Part shown: in pieces, positions 1-7,300 of the stretch
How positions within the stretch are numbered: the first letter of the stretch is position 1
How the letters are laid out: the number at the start of each line of letters is the position of its first letter
Assembly (NCBI GenBank): GCA_910585395.1
Contig: CAJUCK010000043.1
Coordinates: forward strand, 1 to 17,671
DNA length: 17,671 nucleotides
DNA from: an uncultured Lachnospiraceae bacterium
GTDB taxonomy: Bacteria > Bacillota > Clostridia > Lachnospirales > Lachnospiraceae
Direction of reading: 5' to 3'
The notes under the pieces: model-generated
Seen by the model: the letters and a program-made list of their open reading frames with translations, nothing else
What the model was told of the DNA's origin: nothing
Databases searched by the model: none
Program-made: the position numbers and the translations under genes

Positions 1-41
1 TAGGGATAACCAGCTGTGAGAAACACGAAAGGAGTATCTTT

Positions 42-425
42 ATGTATTTAAAAATGTTAAAAGGAAAAATTCACCGTGCAGTGGTCAAACAGGCAGAGTT
101 AAATTATGTGGGAAGCATCACAGTTGACCCCGAATTGATGGAGGCAGCGGGAATTCTGGAATATGAAAATGTTCAGATTGTGGATATTGAAAACGGAAAC
201 CGTTTTGAGACCTACACCATTGCCGGCGAACCTGGAAGCGGCATGATTTGTCTGAATGGGGCGGCTGCTAGGCAGGTTTTAACAGGAGACCATATAATTA
301 TTATGGCGTATGCCCAGATGACACCAGAAGAAGCGTTACATTTTAAGCCTCAGGTTGTATTTGTGAATGAGGACAATAAGATTTCCAGAATTACTACTTA
401 TGAGAAACATGGACAGATCGGATAA
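42..425 (+). CDS. panD: Aspartate 1-decarboxylase (pyruvoyl enzyme)
   Basis: PanD decarboxylates L-aspartate to beta-alanine, which condenses with pantoate to give pantothenate, in the cytoplasm. The 127-residue length is that of the family. The proenzyme cleaves itself between Gly24 and Ser25 to make the pyruvoyl cofactor, and this sequence has Y22-V-G24-S25 at exactly that position, with the usual MLKGKIHRA start and the NGAAAR segment near residues 72-77. The ATG at 42 is chosen because GGAG at 31-34 sits 7 bases upstream and because it places Gly24-Ser25 in register; the frame stays open upstream to the window edge. Two other frames show stops at 1-3 and 17-19, either of which could end an upstream gene such as panC, but too little is visible to call it. 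coaBC follows 40 bp downstream, so both genes probably serve coenzyme A synthesis in one transcript. Confidence 0.97.
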   Translation: MYLKMLKGKIHRAVVKQAELNYVGSITVDPELMEAAGILEYENVQIVDIENGNRFETYTIAGEPGSGMICLNGAAARQVLTGDHIIIMAYAQMTPEEALHFKPQVVFVNEDNKISRITTYEKHGQIG

Positions 426-465
426 ACAGGCATTACCAGAGTGTAAATAGGAAAGGAATAGAAAA

Positions 466-1674
466 ATGTTGCAAGGAAAAACAGTGCTGCTGGCAGTAAC
501 AGGCGGGATAGCTGCTTACAAAATGCCAAACGTGGCCAGAATGCTGAAAAAAATGCACTGCCAGGTTCACGTATTGATGACAGAGAATGCTGCGAATTTT
601 ATCACGGCGACCACTTTCGAAACTCTGACAGGCAATAAATGTCTGATAGATACTTTTGACCGGAATTTTGAGTTTTCTGTAGAACACGTGGCGCTGGCAA
701 AACAGGCTGACCTGGTATTGATAGCCCCTGCTACAGCGAATATTATCGGCAAGATTGCGGGAGGGATTGCAGATGATATGCTGAGCACTACCGTTATGGC
801 ATGTACCTGCAGGACGCTGGTAGCTCCTGCTATGAATCATAACATGTACCATAATCCAATTGTACAGGATAATCTGCAGAAATTGGAGAATTATGGGTAT
901 CTTATAATACCGCCTGATAACGGAATGCTTGCAAATGGTGATATGGGGGATGGAAAACTTCCGGCAGAAGAAGTGCTGGTGGAGTATGTGCTGCGTGAGC
1001 TGGCTCATGAGAAGGATCTGGAGGGCAAAAGGGTCCTGGTTACGGCTGGAGCCACTCAGGAAGCGATTGATCCTGTGCGCTTTATCACCAATCATTCTAC
1101 AGGAAAAATGCCGTATGCTCTGGCGAAACGTGCCATGCTGCGAGGGGCTGAAGTGACATTAGTGACAGGTGTGACATCATTGCAGAGTCCTATGTTTACA
1201 GAGGTGGTTAATGTGGTATCGGCGGAGGATATGTATCAAGCCGTGATGGAACGAGCCTCCTTTTCAGACATTATTATTAAGGCAGCAGCAGTGGCAGACT
1301 ACCGCCCTGCTGAGACTGCAGAAGATAAAATTAAGAAATCAGACAAAGCAGCCAGTATTACATTAGAACGCACCAGGGATATTCTGGGAGAACTTGGCGA
1401 GAAGAAACAGAGGGGAGAAATTCATGCCTGTCTGTGTGGATTTTCTATGGAAACTCGTGATCTGCAGGAGAATTCCAGGGCAAAACTCATGAAGAAACAT
1501 CTGGATCTTGTGGCGGCAAATAATCTGAAAGTGGAGGGAGCAGGTTTTGGGACAGATACCAATGTACTTACACTGATTACAGATTCTGACAGCATCCCTT
1601 TGGAAAAAATGAGCAAAGAGAAGGCTGCAGACAGAATTCTGGATGCCATTTTAAATATACTGTCATCAAAATGA
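466..1674 (+). CDS. coaBC: Bifunctional phosphopantothenoylcysteine decarboxylase / phosphopantothenate-cysteine ligase
   Basis: CoaBC joins cysteine to 4'-phosphopantothenate (CoaB, C-terminal) and decarboxylates the product to 4'-phosphopantetheine (CoaC, N-terminal flavodomain). Its 402 residues match the family (E. coli 406). CoaC features: VTGGIAAYK at 11-19, the active-site His74 in VEHVALAK, and PAMNHNM at 121-127 with Asn124. The substrate-clamp loop reads LANGDMGDGKLP at 155-166. In E. coli the equivalent loop is ACGD and its Cys158 reduces the aminoenethiol intermediate; here that residue is Asn157 (codon AAT, 934-936). CoaB features: DPVRFITNHSTGK at 202-214 (Asn209), AAAVADYRP at 273-281 and KIKK at 288-291. 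The start is supported by AAAGGAA at 452-458. In Bacillus coaBC is followed directly by priA; here about 7 kb intervenes. No hairpin terminator is visible after the stop. Confidence 0.97.
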   Translation: MLQGKTVLLAVTGGIAAYKMPNVARMLKKMHCQVHVLMTENAANFITATTFETLTGNKCLIDTFDRNFEFSVEHVALAKQADLVLIAPATANIIGKIAGGIADDMLSTTVMACTCRTLVAPAMNHNMYHNPIVQDNLQKLENYGYLIIPPDNGMLANGDMGDGKLPAEEVLVEYVLRELAHEKDLEGKRVLVTAGATQEAIDPVRFITNHSTGKMPYALAKRAMLRGAEVTLVTGVTSLQSPMFTEVVNVVSAEDMYQAVMERASFSDIIIKAAAVADYRPAETAEDKIKKSDKAASITLERTRDILGELGEKKQRGEIHACLCGFSMETRDLQENSRAKLMKKHLDLVAANNLKVEGAGFGTDTNVLTLITDSDSIPLEKMSKEKAADRILDAILNILSSK

Positions 1675-1820
1675 CGATGAAAAAAATTAATAATAGGAAA
1701 AAATATCCATAAAAATGTTTACAATTTATACATTTATTGTTAATGCTGTCTATAAAAATATTGGTTATACTAATGATAACAATAGATAAATTGTCAAAAT
1801 ATTACAAAGGCGGCAAAGAT

Positions 1821-3065
1821 ATGACAAAAATGTGTAATAAAAATGTAATATTCAAATGTGGAGTAATGTTGTATATGATAACGGCTGTGTGGGTTCTTCT
1901 GCTGGCAGAAGACAGGTTTCATACGGCCGTTTCTTTTTTCCATAAAATAGAAAAAGAGACTGAGGAAGAAGGGATTACCAGCACAAAATACCGATTTGAG
2001 CAAAAGTTTCAAAATACTCTGAGACAATACCGCCAGTTTGCTTCCCTGTATCAGCCAGAAGTTTCTACAGCAATACCAGGACTGGAAGTTACAGATGTGC
2101 TGGGAGAGCCCTGCAGCCAGATGGTGCCGCAGGGAATTTGTGTGGCGGGAGATTATATGCTGATTACTGCCTATGATAATGGAAAATCATATAGAAAGAG
2201 TAAGGACTATAAAGTCAGCAGGTCCGTAATATATGTTTTGTCTAACCGAAATCCTGGAAACCGCAGACTTTTAACAACCATAGTACTGCCAGATATTAAT
2301 CACGTAGGTGGGGTGGCATTTGACGGCAAAAATGTGTGGATTGCCAAAAGCACCACCCAAAAGTGCAGCCTTGTTTCTTATAATGTTATCAGAGATGCGG
2401 TCAATTCAGGGCAGAGCAGTTATGAACTGAAAGAGTACGACCAGAACGTGGACTGCGGCTGCGTTGCCTCTTTCCTGGCTTATCATAGGGGAAAACTCTG
2501 GGTGGGGACGTACTCTAACAGAATCAGCAGAAAAGGTACGCTGAGAGGATTTGAAATTATGAAAGAAGAAACGAAAGAGGGCAGCAGATATAAATTAAAT
2601 AAACAGGAACAGGTATCCATCCCTGAATATGCCAACGGTGCAGTTTTTTTAGAAATGGGCAGAAAGACATTGATGGCAGTAACTACCTCCAAAGGGAGGT
2701 ATTTTGACTCAAAAATTTATTTTTATGATATTATACAGGATCAGAATACCGGAAAAAATTTGTATTATCAATATAAATCCAGCAGATTTCCGCCTATGGC
2801 TGAGGAACTGGTCTGCGATGGGGAAAATACTTATTTTCTGTTTGAATCTTCTGCTACCTGTTACAGCGAGGGCGCTTATCAGAAGTGCAGCTATCCGATA
2901 GACCGTATCTGTGGATTATCTACATTTGAGTTGTTTTGCAGAAATTACAGAGCAGGTTACCAAAACAGAGCCACAAAACTTCCTGCTGCTGTCATGATGT
3001 GCGTTTACGATGAAATGTACCAAGAGAAGAGATACTGGCAGCAATATCAGGGGCGGAAAGGTTGA
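1821..3065 (+). CDS. Membrane-anchored extracytoplasmic protein with beta-propeller-like repeats, function unknown
   Basis: I do not recognise a named family. The 414-residue protein has a short basic N-terminus, one hydrophobic segment at about 14-29 (signal anchor or uncleaved signal peptide) and a charged, possibly coiled-coil stretch to about residue 75. The rest is polar and rich in Gly and aromatics. A loose motif recurs about every 50-60 residues: small residue, 3-4 hydrophobics, [D/G]G, then a beta strand. It is seen near 104-117, 163-175, 217-230, 272-287 and 327-341 (for example GGVAFDGKNVWIA and EELVCDGENTYFLF). This looks like blades of a beta-propeller such as SMP-30/YVTN-like folds. 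About eleven cysteines lie outside the membrane segment. ATG 1821 is preferred because AAAGGCGG at 1806-1813 precedes it; the frame is open back to TTG 1737 without a good ribosome site. Function is not inferred. Confidence 0.7.
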   Translation: MTKMCNKNVIFKCGVMLYMITAVWVLLLAEDRFHTAVSFFHKIEKETEEEGITSTKYRFEQKFQNTLRQYRQFASLYQPEVSTAIPGLEVTDVLGEPCSQMVPQGICVAGDYMLITAYDNGKSYRKSKDYKVSRSVIYVLSNRNPGNRRLLTTIVLPDINHVGGVAFDGKNVWIAKSTTQKCSLVSYNVIRDAVNSGQSSYELKEYDQNVDCGCVASFLAYHRGKLWVGTYSNRISRKGTLRGFEIMKEETKEGSRYKLNKQEQVSIPEYANGAVFLEMGRKTLMAVTTSKGRYFDSKIYFYDIIQDQNTGKNLYYQYKSSRFPPMAEELVCDGENTYFLFESSATCYSEGAYQKCSYPIDRICGLSTFELFCRNYRAGYQNRATKLPAAVMMCVYDEMYQEKRYWQQYQGRKG

Positions 3066-3075
3066 CTTTCTGCCC

Positions 3076-3104
3076 TTGACGGGCTAAAATTATAATAATA
3101 ATAT
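3076..3104 (+). promoter_or_regulatory. Possible sigma-A-type promoter for the small hypothetical gene
   Basis: TTGACG at 3076-3081 matches the -35 consensus at 5 of 6 positions, and TAATAT at 3099-3104 matches the -10 at 4 of 6, with a 17-bp spacer. Predicted transcription would start near 3111, leaving a short leader that contains the AGGAGG at 3116-3121. A better -10 hexamer, TATAAT at 3091-3096, is only 9 bp from the -35 and cannot pair with it. The -35 also lies in the loop of a 4-bp GCCC/GGGC hairpin at 3072-3084. Confidence 0.4.
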
Positions 3105-3128
3105 GGGAAATGGCAAGGAGGGGTGGTT

Positions 3129-3569
3129 ATGGGAAAAGATACACGATTAGTAAATATTTATATCAAGATACATAACAAGCGCACATTGACCATGGAGGAT
3201 CTGAAATATCTTTCCAAATATGATCCAGAATGTTTTGAGAAGACATGTAAAAATATTGTCTATAAGATGCCAGAGGCAAAGGAAGTTCTGCAGCCTAAGA
3301 AGAGTCAGGAGCAGAAACCGTTTGTGCCGCTGCGCCCAATTCCTATTATGGAGAAACCAGTGCCGGACAAACAGAAAATCGAGGCAGTTCTTGCCAATCT
3401 TGGTAAACTGGAAAAGGAAGAGCTTCCGATACCAGAAGTAGACACAGAGACTGTAAAAGAGCTTTTGGGAAGTTTGTATATGGAGATGCTGTTTCCTCAT
3501 AATGACCGTGAGAAATTTTTCAGCGTAGAGGAGAGTGAAAATCTGTCTATATTTAATAAGAAGGTGTAA
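3129..3569 (+). CDS. Small hypothetical cytoplasmic protein
   Basis: A 146-residue protein that I cannot assign to a family. It has no signal peptide or membrane segment. The N-terminal third (about 1-45) is basic and looks helical, with MEDLKYLSKYDPECFEK typical of a small helical domain. The middle (about 50-85) is rich in Pro, Lys and Gln (for example PFVPLRPIPIMEKPVP) and probably disordered. The C-terminal third is acidic and predicted helical. The start is ATG 3129, since AGGAGG at 3116-3121 is 7 bases upstream; GTG 3123 in the same frame would be too close to that site. It lies 63 bp after the propeller-like gene and 143 bp before the ABC operon, with its own candidate promoter at 3076-3104. 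The ribosome site and codon pattern make it a likely real gene; its job is unknown. Confidence 0.7.
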   Translation: MGKDTRLVNIYIKIHNKRTLTMEDLKYLSKYDPECFEKTCKNIVYKMPEAKEVLQPKKSQEQKPFVPLRPIPIMEKPVPDKQKIEAVLANLGKLEKEELPIPEVDTETVKELLGSLYMEMLFPHNDREKFFSVEESENLSIFNKKV

Positions 3570-3591
3570 CGGAACAGTAAACGGTACAAGG

Positions 3592-3639
3592 ATAAATTTG
3601 TTTTTTGTAGGGAATTTATAGATAAATTCTTTTTATACT
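3592..3639 (+). promoter_or_regulatory. Palindromic operator candidate and -10 box upstream of the ABC operon
   Basis: A perfect inverted repeat, GAATTTAT-AG-ATAAATTC, spans 3612-3629 (8-bp arms, 2-bp centre). A third half-site-like copy, ATAAATTT, lies at 3592-3599, exactly 30 bp upstream of the right arm, about three helical turns. A -10-like TATACT follows at 3634-3639, so the palindrome would cover the -35/spacer of a promoter serving the ABC genes. The 2-nt centre makes an RNA hairpin terminator unlikely. The regulator is not in the window. The symmetry is seen; the operator role is inferred. Confidence 0.45.
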
Positions 3640-3712
3640 GTGTGTAGAGTAAAGAAGTGGCTGTATGATTCGTATTTTGCAGGTATTTCTGTCAGGAAAG
3701 AGAGGTTTTAAC

Positions 3713-4600
3713 ATGGACACCAGGATTGAAATTAAGAATTTATCTAAAAATTATGGAAAAAAGCAGGCGTTAAAACAGATAAATCTGGAGATTGAGCAGG
3801 GAATGTTTGGACTGCTTGGGCCCAATGGAGCTGGCAAAACGACATTGATGAAGATTCTTACCACCTTGACTCGAAAGACCAGTGGAGATATCAAATTGTG
3901 TGGAATTCCAGTAGAGCGGTGCAGGGAAATCAGGCAAATGATTGGATATCTGCCGCAGGATTTTTCCATGTATGGAAATATGAGCGTCTACGAGGCCTTG
4001 GACTACCTTGCTGTTTTGTCTGGCATGAGTAAGAAAGAGCGTGCGATGAAGGTGCCGCAGATGCTGGAAAAAGTAAATTTGAAAGAACAGCACAAGACCA
4101 GGGTAAAAACCATGTCCGGAGGTATGAAGCGCAGGCTTGGCATTGCCCAGGCAATTATCCATGATCCGCAGATTATTGTAGTAGATGAGCCTACTGCGGG
4201 GCTGGACCCAGAAGAGAGGGTTCGGTTCCGCAACCTGCTCTGTGAGATTGCCAGAGATCGAATTGTGATTTTATCTACTCATATTGTGGGAGATATTGAA
4301 GCTACCTGTGAAAATATTGCAGTGCTGAATCAGGGAGAAATTCTGTTTCGGGGAACAGTTTCCAGGCTTCTTGATTCCGTAGAAGGAAAGGTATATACGA
4401 TGGAAGTCTCTGTTATGGAACTTCCCATGATGCGGGAACAATTTCTAGTTACAGGCATTCTCACCAATGGCAGTACGGCGAATATTAAGATTATTTCCGA
4501 AGAACCTCCTGCAAAAGGGGCAAAGCTCGGACAGGCGGATGTAGAAGACGCCTATATGTACCTGATGAATCATGCTTCTGCTTTGACAGGCAGTGTTTAG
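3713..4600 (+). CDS. ABC transporter ATP-binding protein (ABC-2 exporter type)
   Basis: This is the ATPase that would power the two membrane proteins encoded next. In its 295 residues the nucleotide-binding domain is complete: Walker A GPNGAGKTT at 36-44, Q-loop Gln82, signature SGGMKRR at 135-141, Walker B IIVVDEP at 154-160 with Glu159, D-loop AGLD at 162-165 and H-loop His190. The layout matches the CcmA/DrrA-type ATPases of ABC-2 exporters. Residues about 205-295 form a C-terminal extension of the kind that docks or regulates the permease. ATG 3713 is chosen because AGAGG at 3701-3705 is 7 bases upstream; an in-frame ATG at 3665 lacks a good ribosome site. The first permease starts 12 bp after the stop, so the three genes form one operon. 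The substrate cannot be read from the sequence; peptides, antibiotics or lipids are all possible. Confidence 0.93.
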   Translation: MDTRIEIKNLSKNYGKKQALKQINLEIEQGMFGLLGPNGAGKTTLMKILTTLTRKTSGDIKLCGIPVERCREIRQMIGYLPQDFSMYGNMSVYEALDYLAVLSGMSKKERAMKVPQMLEKVNLKEQHKTRVKTMSGGMKRRLGIAQAIIHDPQIIVVDEPTAGLDPEERVRFRNLLCEIARDRIVILSTHIVGDIEATCENIAVLNQGEILFRGTVSRLLDSVEGKVYTMEVSVMELPMMREQFLVTGILTNGSTANIKIISEEPPAKGAKLGQADVEDAYMYLMNHASALTGSV

Positions 4601-4612
4601 GGAGGTGGAAGT

Positions 4613-5857
4613 ATGTTTGGTACATTATTTTTAAAAGAGTGCAAACAGATTTTAAAGAGCATGGTATATTATATTTATGTGGTGGTTTTTGTTATGTTTC
4701 TTACCAGCCAGTTAAGCGGTGAAATTACAGAGAACATGGAGAAGTCTCAGCCAGGGCTGGAAAGCTATGGTATAACAAACAGCAGGGATAAATCTGCTAT
4801 TATGGAGAAAGCGCTGGCAGAGCTGGTGATGGAGACATATAATAATTCTTATGCTACCTATCCTATGGGATTTTATAGGGAAGTGACTCTCAATGAGAGC
4901 GAGCTTGCCAAGATAACATCAATGATAGAAAATTGTACAGGGAAGAACTGGGAGCAAGTGGTAGAAGAGATGGAGACACACTATTCTAATTATGCTCAGA
5001 ACAGCGTCCAGGAGGCCATGCAGGCACAGACTGCATATTCCGTGATTCCTCTGGAAGAGCTCAGTTATGATGATTTTTGTGATATTATGGAAGAAGTATG
5101 TGATATTATAGGTGGGGGAAGCTCTTATCAAAAGAATTTGCTGGACAGAGGAGTGGCAGTTCCTATGACTTATGAACAGGCAGTGGAAGCGTTTGAATCT
5201 CTCTGTACCAAAGACAGAGTTACCGGGGCAATCGCAAGGCTGTTCTGTGACTATGCGGGAATTGTGCTGTCAATACTGCCTATTTTTCTGGGAGTTACAC
5301 GCTGCCTCAGGGATAAGCGTGCCCAGGTATCACAAGTGGTGTTTGCCCATAAAATTTCAGCTTTTCAAATTATCGGAAGCAGATATCTTGCCAATGTGTG
5401 CATGGCATTTTTTCCAGTTATTATGACTGCTTTTGTGATGCAGATGCCTTATCAGTACCATGCAAAAACGATAGGGGCTGCACCGGATCTTTTTGCCTTT
5501 TTAAAATACAGCGGAATCTGGCTGCTGCCAGAAATTATGATAGTTCTGGCGGTATCTTTTTTTATTACAGAGCTTACGGAAAACGTCATTTCCATTTTTG
5601 TTCAAGTATTCTGGGCTATTGCAAGTCTTTTTTCTTCAGTATATCTTGAGGGAAATTTTGGGCTTCATCTCATTGCCCGGTGGAATGTTCTGGGTGGAAC
5701 CACAGAGTTTTGGCTCCAGAGACAGGAACTTTTATTCAATAGAGGATTTTACGCTGTCTTATCATTGGCAGTAGTGGCTCTTACGGTTGTAATCTATGAG
5801 AAGAAGCGCAGGGAAGGAGGCACTGTTTATGGAAAGATATTTAAAGGCAGAAAGTAG
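4613..5857 (+). CDS. ABC-2-type permease with a large extracytoplasmic loop
   Basis: A 414-residue membrane protein forming part of the exporter channel with the preceding ATPase. About six hydrophobic segments are visible: 17-35, 209-228, 256-277, 302-318, 322-345 and 379-396. Between the first and second lies a polar stretch of about 170 residues (36-205), predicted outside the membrane, rich in Glu, Tyr and Met and containing several Cys. This large loop after TM1 is the pattern of ABC-2 permeases such as the NatB/YhaP type. A charged segment CLRDKRAQ at 231-238 follows TM2 and probably forms the cytoplasmic coupling region. The start is clear, with GGAGG at 4601-4605 just upstream. The next permease starts inside this gene, overlapping it by 29 bp in another frame. 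Confidence 0.85.
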   Translation: MFGTLFLKECKQILKSMVYYIYVVVFVMFLTSQLSGEITENMEKSQPGLESYGITNSRDKSAIMEKALAELVMETYNNSYATYPMGFYREVTLNESELAKITSMIENCTGKNWEQVVEEMETHYSNYAQNSVQEAMQAQTAYSVIPLEELSYDDFCDIMEEVCDIIGGGSSYQKNLLDRGVAVPMTYEQAVEAFESLCTKDRVTGAIARLFCDYAGIVLSILPIFLGVTRCLRDKRAQVSQVVFAHKISAFQIIGSRYLANVCMAFFPVIMTAFVMQMPYQYHAKTIGAAPDLFAFLKYSGIWLLPEIMIVLAVSFFITELTENVISIFVQVFWAIASLFSSVYLEGNFGLHLIARWNVLGGTTEFWLQRQELLFNRGFYAVLSLAVVALTVVIYEKKRREGGTVYGKIFKGRK

Positions 5858-6446
5858 TTTTATCTTGAGACAGTATATCCTCCATTTGCTGCTGGCGTTT
5901 CTGTTTTGCAGTTTGTCGGGTTTTTTTGTGAGTTTTCGGAATCTTGAGGCTTTCCAGGCAGCGAAGGTGATGGAGATGTATATCGCTTTTACTGGAATTA
6001 TTTTGCTGACGCCGTTGTTTATGCCAGAGCAGAACAAAGAAATCTGGCTTCTAAAGCGGTCTAAGGCAATGCCTATGTGGCAGCTTTATCTGCTTCGAAT
6101 TCTGACGGCAGTAGTGTTAGTTGCCGCTGTTGTCACGGTTTTTACACAGATTATGCAGAGAAATGGCAGTGATTTTTCTATGAGACAGTTATGGATAGGT
6201 TCTTTTGCAGAGATTCTTTTTTTGGGCAGTATCGGATTTTTTGTCAGCGCAGTGACCAATCAGGTGATACTGGGCTATATGATCTCCATCCTCTATTTCG
6301 TGGTTAATATAGGATCGTCCAGATATCTGGGGAAATTTGCATTGTTTCAGATGATGAAGGGTGGATATGACTTTGTGCCAATAATGCTGGCTGCATCTCT
6401 GCTGCTGCTGGCAGCAGGTGTTTTGCTGCGGGAGAGGATAAGATAG
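5829..6446 (+). CDS. Small second membrane subunit of the ABC exporter
   Basis: A 205-residue, strongly hydrophobic protein with about six predicted membrane segments (13-35, 46-65, 88-109, 121-141, 145-161, 183-199) and a basic C-terminus (RERIR). It lacks the large loop of its neighbour, so the pair looks asymmetric: one permease with an extracytoplasmic domain and one nearly all membrane. ATG 5829 is favoured by a strong AAGGAGG at 5814-5820; the frame is open from 5796 but has no ribosome site there. The ribosome site and first codons lie within the 3' end of the preceding permease gene, overlapping by 29 bp in another frame, which suggests translational coupling. No family beyond a generic ABC permease is recognised; the assignment rests on context and hydrophobicity. 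Confidence 0.75.
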   Translation: MERYLKAESSFILRQYILHLLLAFLFCSLSGFFVSFRNLEAFQAAKVMEMYIAFTGIILLTPLFMPEQNKEIWLLKRSKAMPMWQLYLLRILTAVVLVAAVVTVFTQIMQRNGSDFSMRQLWIGSFAEILFLGSIGFFVSAVTNQVILGYMISILYFVVNIGSSRYLGKFALFQMMKGGYDFVPIMLAASLLLLAAGVLLRERIR

Positions 6447-6515
6447 AAGAATAACGATTAAGATAGTAATATATCTATAAGAAGAAACAATACTAGTTGT
6501 GAGGAAGATAATAGT

Positions 6516-7001
6516 ATGGAAGTAATTGTGGAAAAATACAGAGAAAATGATCTGGCAGATTTGGTGGAAATCTGGAATGAAGTGGTGGATGAAGGCGCAG
6601 CATTTCCTCAGACAGAAAATCTTACAGCAGAAAGCGGCAGAAAGTTTTTTGAGAATCAGGATTATGTGGGAGTGGCAAGAGTAAATAACAGAATAGAAGG
6701 TCTGTATATTCTGCACCCTAATAATATAGGACGCTGCGGGCATCAGGCAAATGCAAGTTATGCAGTCCGCTCTCAGATGAGGGGATTTAAAATCGGGGAA
6801 AAGCTGGTAAAAGATTCTCTGGCAAAAGCAGGAGAACTAGGTTATAGGCTGTTAATTTTTAATGCAGTAGTGAAAGGAAATGAAAGAGCAGTCAGGCTTT
6901 ATGAAAAACTTGAGTTTGTAAAAATTGGTGAAGCGCCAGGGGGGTTTTTGATGAAAGACGGTACGTATCAAGATACCATGATGTTTTACCATACAGTGTA
7001 A
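6516..7001 (+). CDS. GNAT-family N-acetyltransferase
   Basis: A 161-residue protein of the GCN5-related acetyltransferase fold, which moves an acetyl group from acetyl-CoA to an amine; the substrate is unknown. The N-terminus (VEKYRENDLADLVEIWNEV) is the usual beta1-alpha1. The acetyl-CoA site is visible at about 87-96 as SQMRGFKIGE, a variant of the R/Q-x-x-G-x-G/A motif A. It is followed by helix alpha3 and by motif B, NERAVRLYEKLEFVKIGE at about 121-138, where the Asn and Tyr are typical. ATG 6516 has GAGGAAG at 6501-6507. It begins 69 bp after the ABC operon with no terminator between, so it may be read with it; a strong terminator ends the unit downstream. Confidence 0.9.
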   Translation: MEVIVEKYRENDLADLVEIWNEVVDEGAAFPQTENLTAESGRKFFENQDYVGVARVNNRIEGLYILHPNNIGRCGHQANASYAVRSQMRGFKIGEKLVKDSLAKAGELGYRLLIFNAVVKGNERAVRLYEKLEFVKIGEAPGGFLMKDGTYQDTMMFYHTV

Positions 7002-7025
7002 CAGACAGATTTTAAACAGACAGAT
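7001..7025 (+). repeat. Short direct repeat after the acetyltransferase gene
   Basis: ACAGACAGAT occurs at 7001-7010 and again at 7016-7025, a 15-bp period beginning at the stop codon of the acetyltransferase gene. It looks like a small local duplication; no function is evident. Confidence 0.5.
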
Positions 7026-7097
7026 ATTTTTCGTGGGATTCCGCATTATTCCAGGATTATCAATGTGAATTGCGGTACAATCAATTTTAATTTATGG

Positions 7098-7140
7098 AAA
7101 ACAACCACTTTTACTATAATTAAGGAAGTGGTTGTTTTTT
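7098..7140 (+). terminator. Strong intrinsic terminator
   Basis: AAAACAACCACTT at 7098-7110 pairs perfectly with AAGTGGTTGTTTT at 7126-7138, giving a 13-bp stem with a 15-nt loop and a run of T at 7135-7140. The A-run on the 5' side would let it also act on the opposite strand. It ends the transcript carrying the acetyltransferase and perhaps the ABC genes. Confidence 0.88.
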
Positions 7141-7271
7141 GAGTGCCAAGATCTGAAAGGTTTGAAGCGATTGGCTTCTATGTTACGGTGGTATTGTGCC
7201 GTGTTAGAGACTCTTGCTGCCTGTGGAAGCAGAGGCATATTGCAAAATACAGAAACACAAAAAAGCAAAAC

Positions 7272-7300
7272 TTGCCAAAATCTCGGATATATCATATAAT
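7272..7300 (+). promoter_or_regulatory. Sigma-A-type promoter for murE
   Basis: TTGCCA at 7272-7277 (5 of 6 with TTGACA) and a perfect TATAAT at 7295-7300 are separated by the ideal 17 bp. Transcription should start near 7307, about 29 bases before the murE ATG. It follows a terminator, so it probably drives murE and possibly the priA-prkC run beyond. Confidence 0.75.

Noticed and set aside
433..1095. Long minus-strand frame across coaBC
   Set aside because: It is antisense to a gene with firm family motifs, and its product is a low-quality mix rich in His, Gln, Ser and Cys without domains.
1718..1771. TTTACA (1718-1723), TTGTTA (1737-1742) and TATACT (1766-1771) upstream of the propeller-like gene
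   Set aside because: No pair has a 16-18 bp spacing with a fair second hexamer; in such AT-rich DNA chance matches are expected.
3072..3084. GCCC-TTGAC-GGGC hairpin after the propeller-like gene as a terminator
   Set aside because: The stem is only 4 bp and is followed by A/T-mixed sequence with no T-run.
7180..7299. 39-codon frame starting at ATG 7180 between the terminator and the murE promoter
   Set aside because: There is no ribosome site close to the ATG, no recognisable product, and its end overlaps the -35 and -10 boxes.
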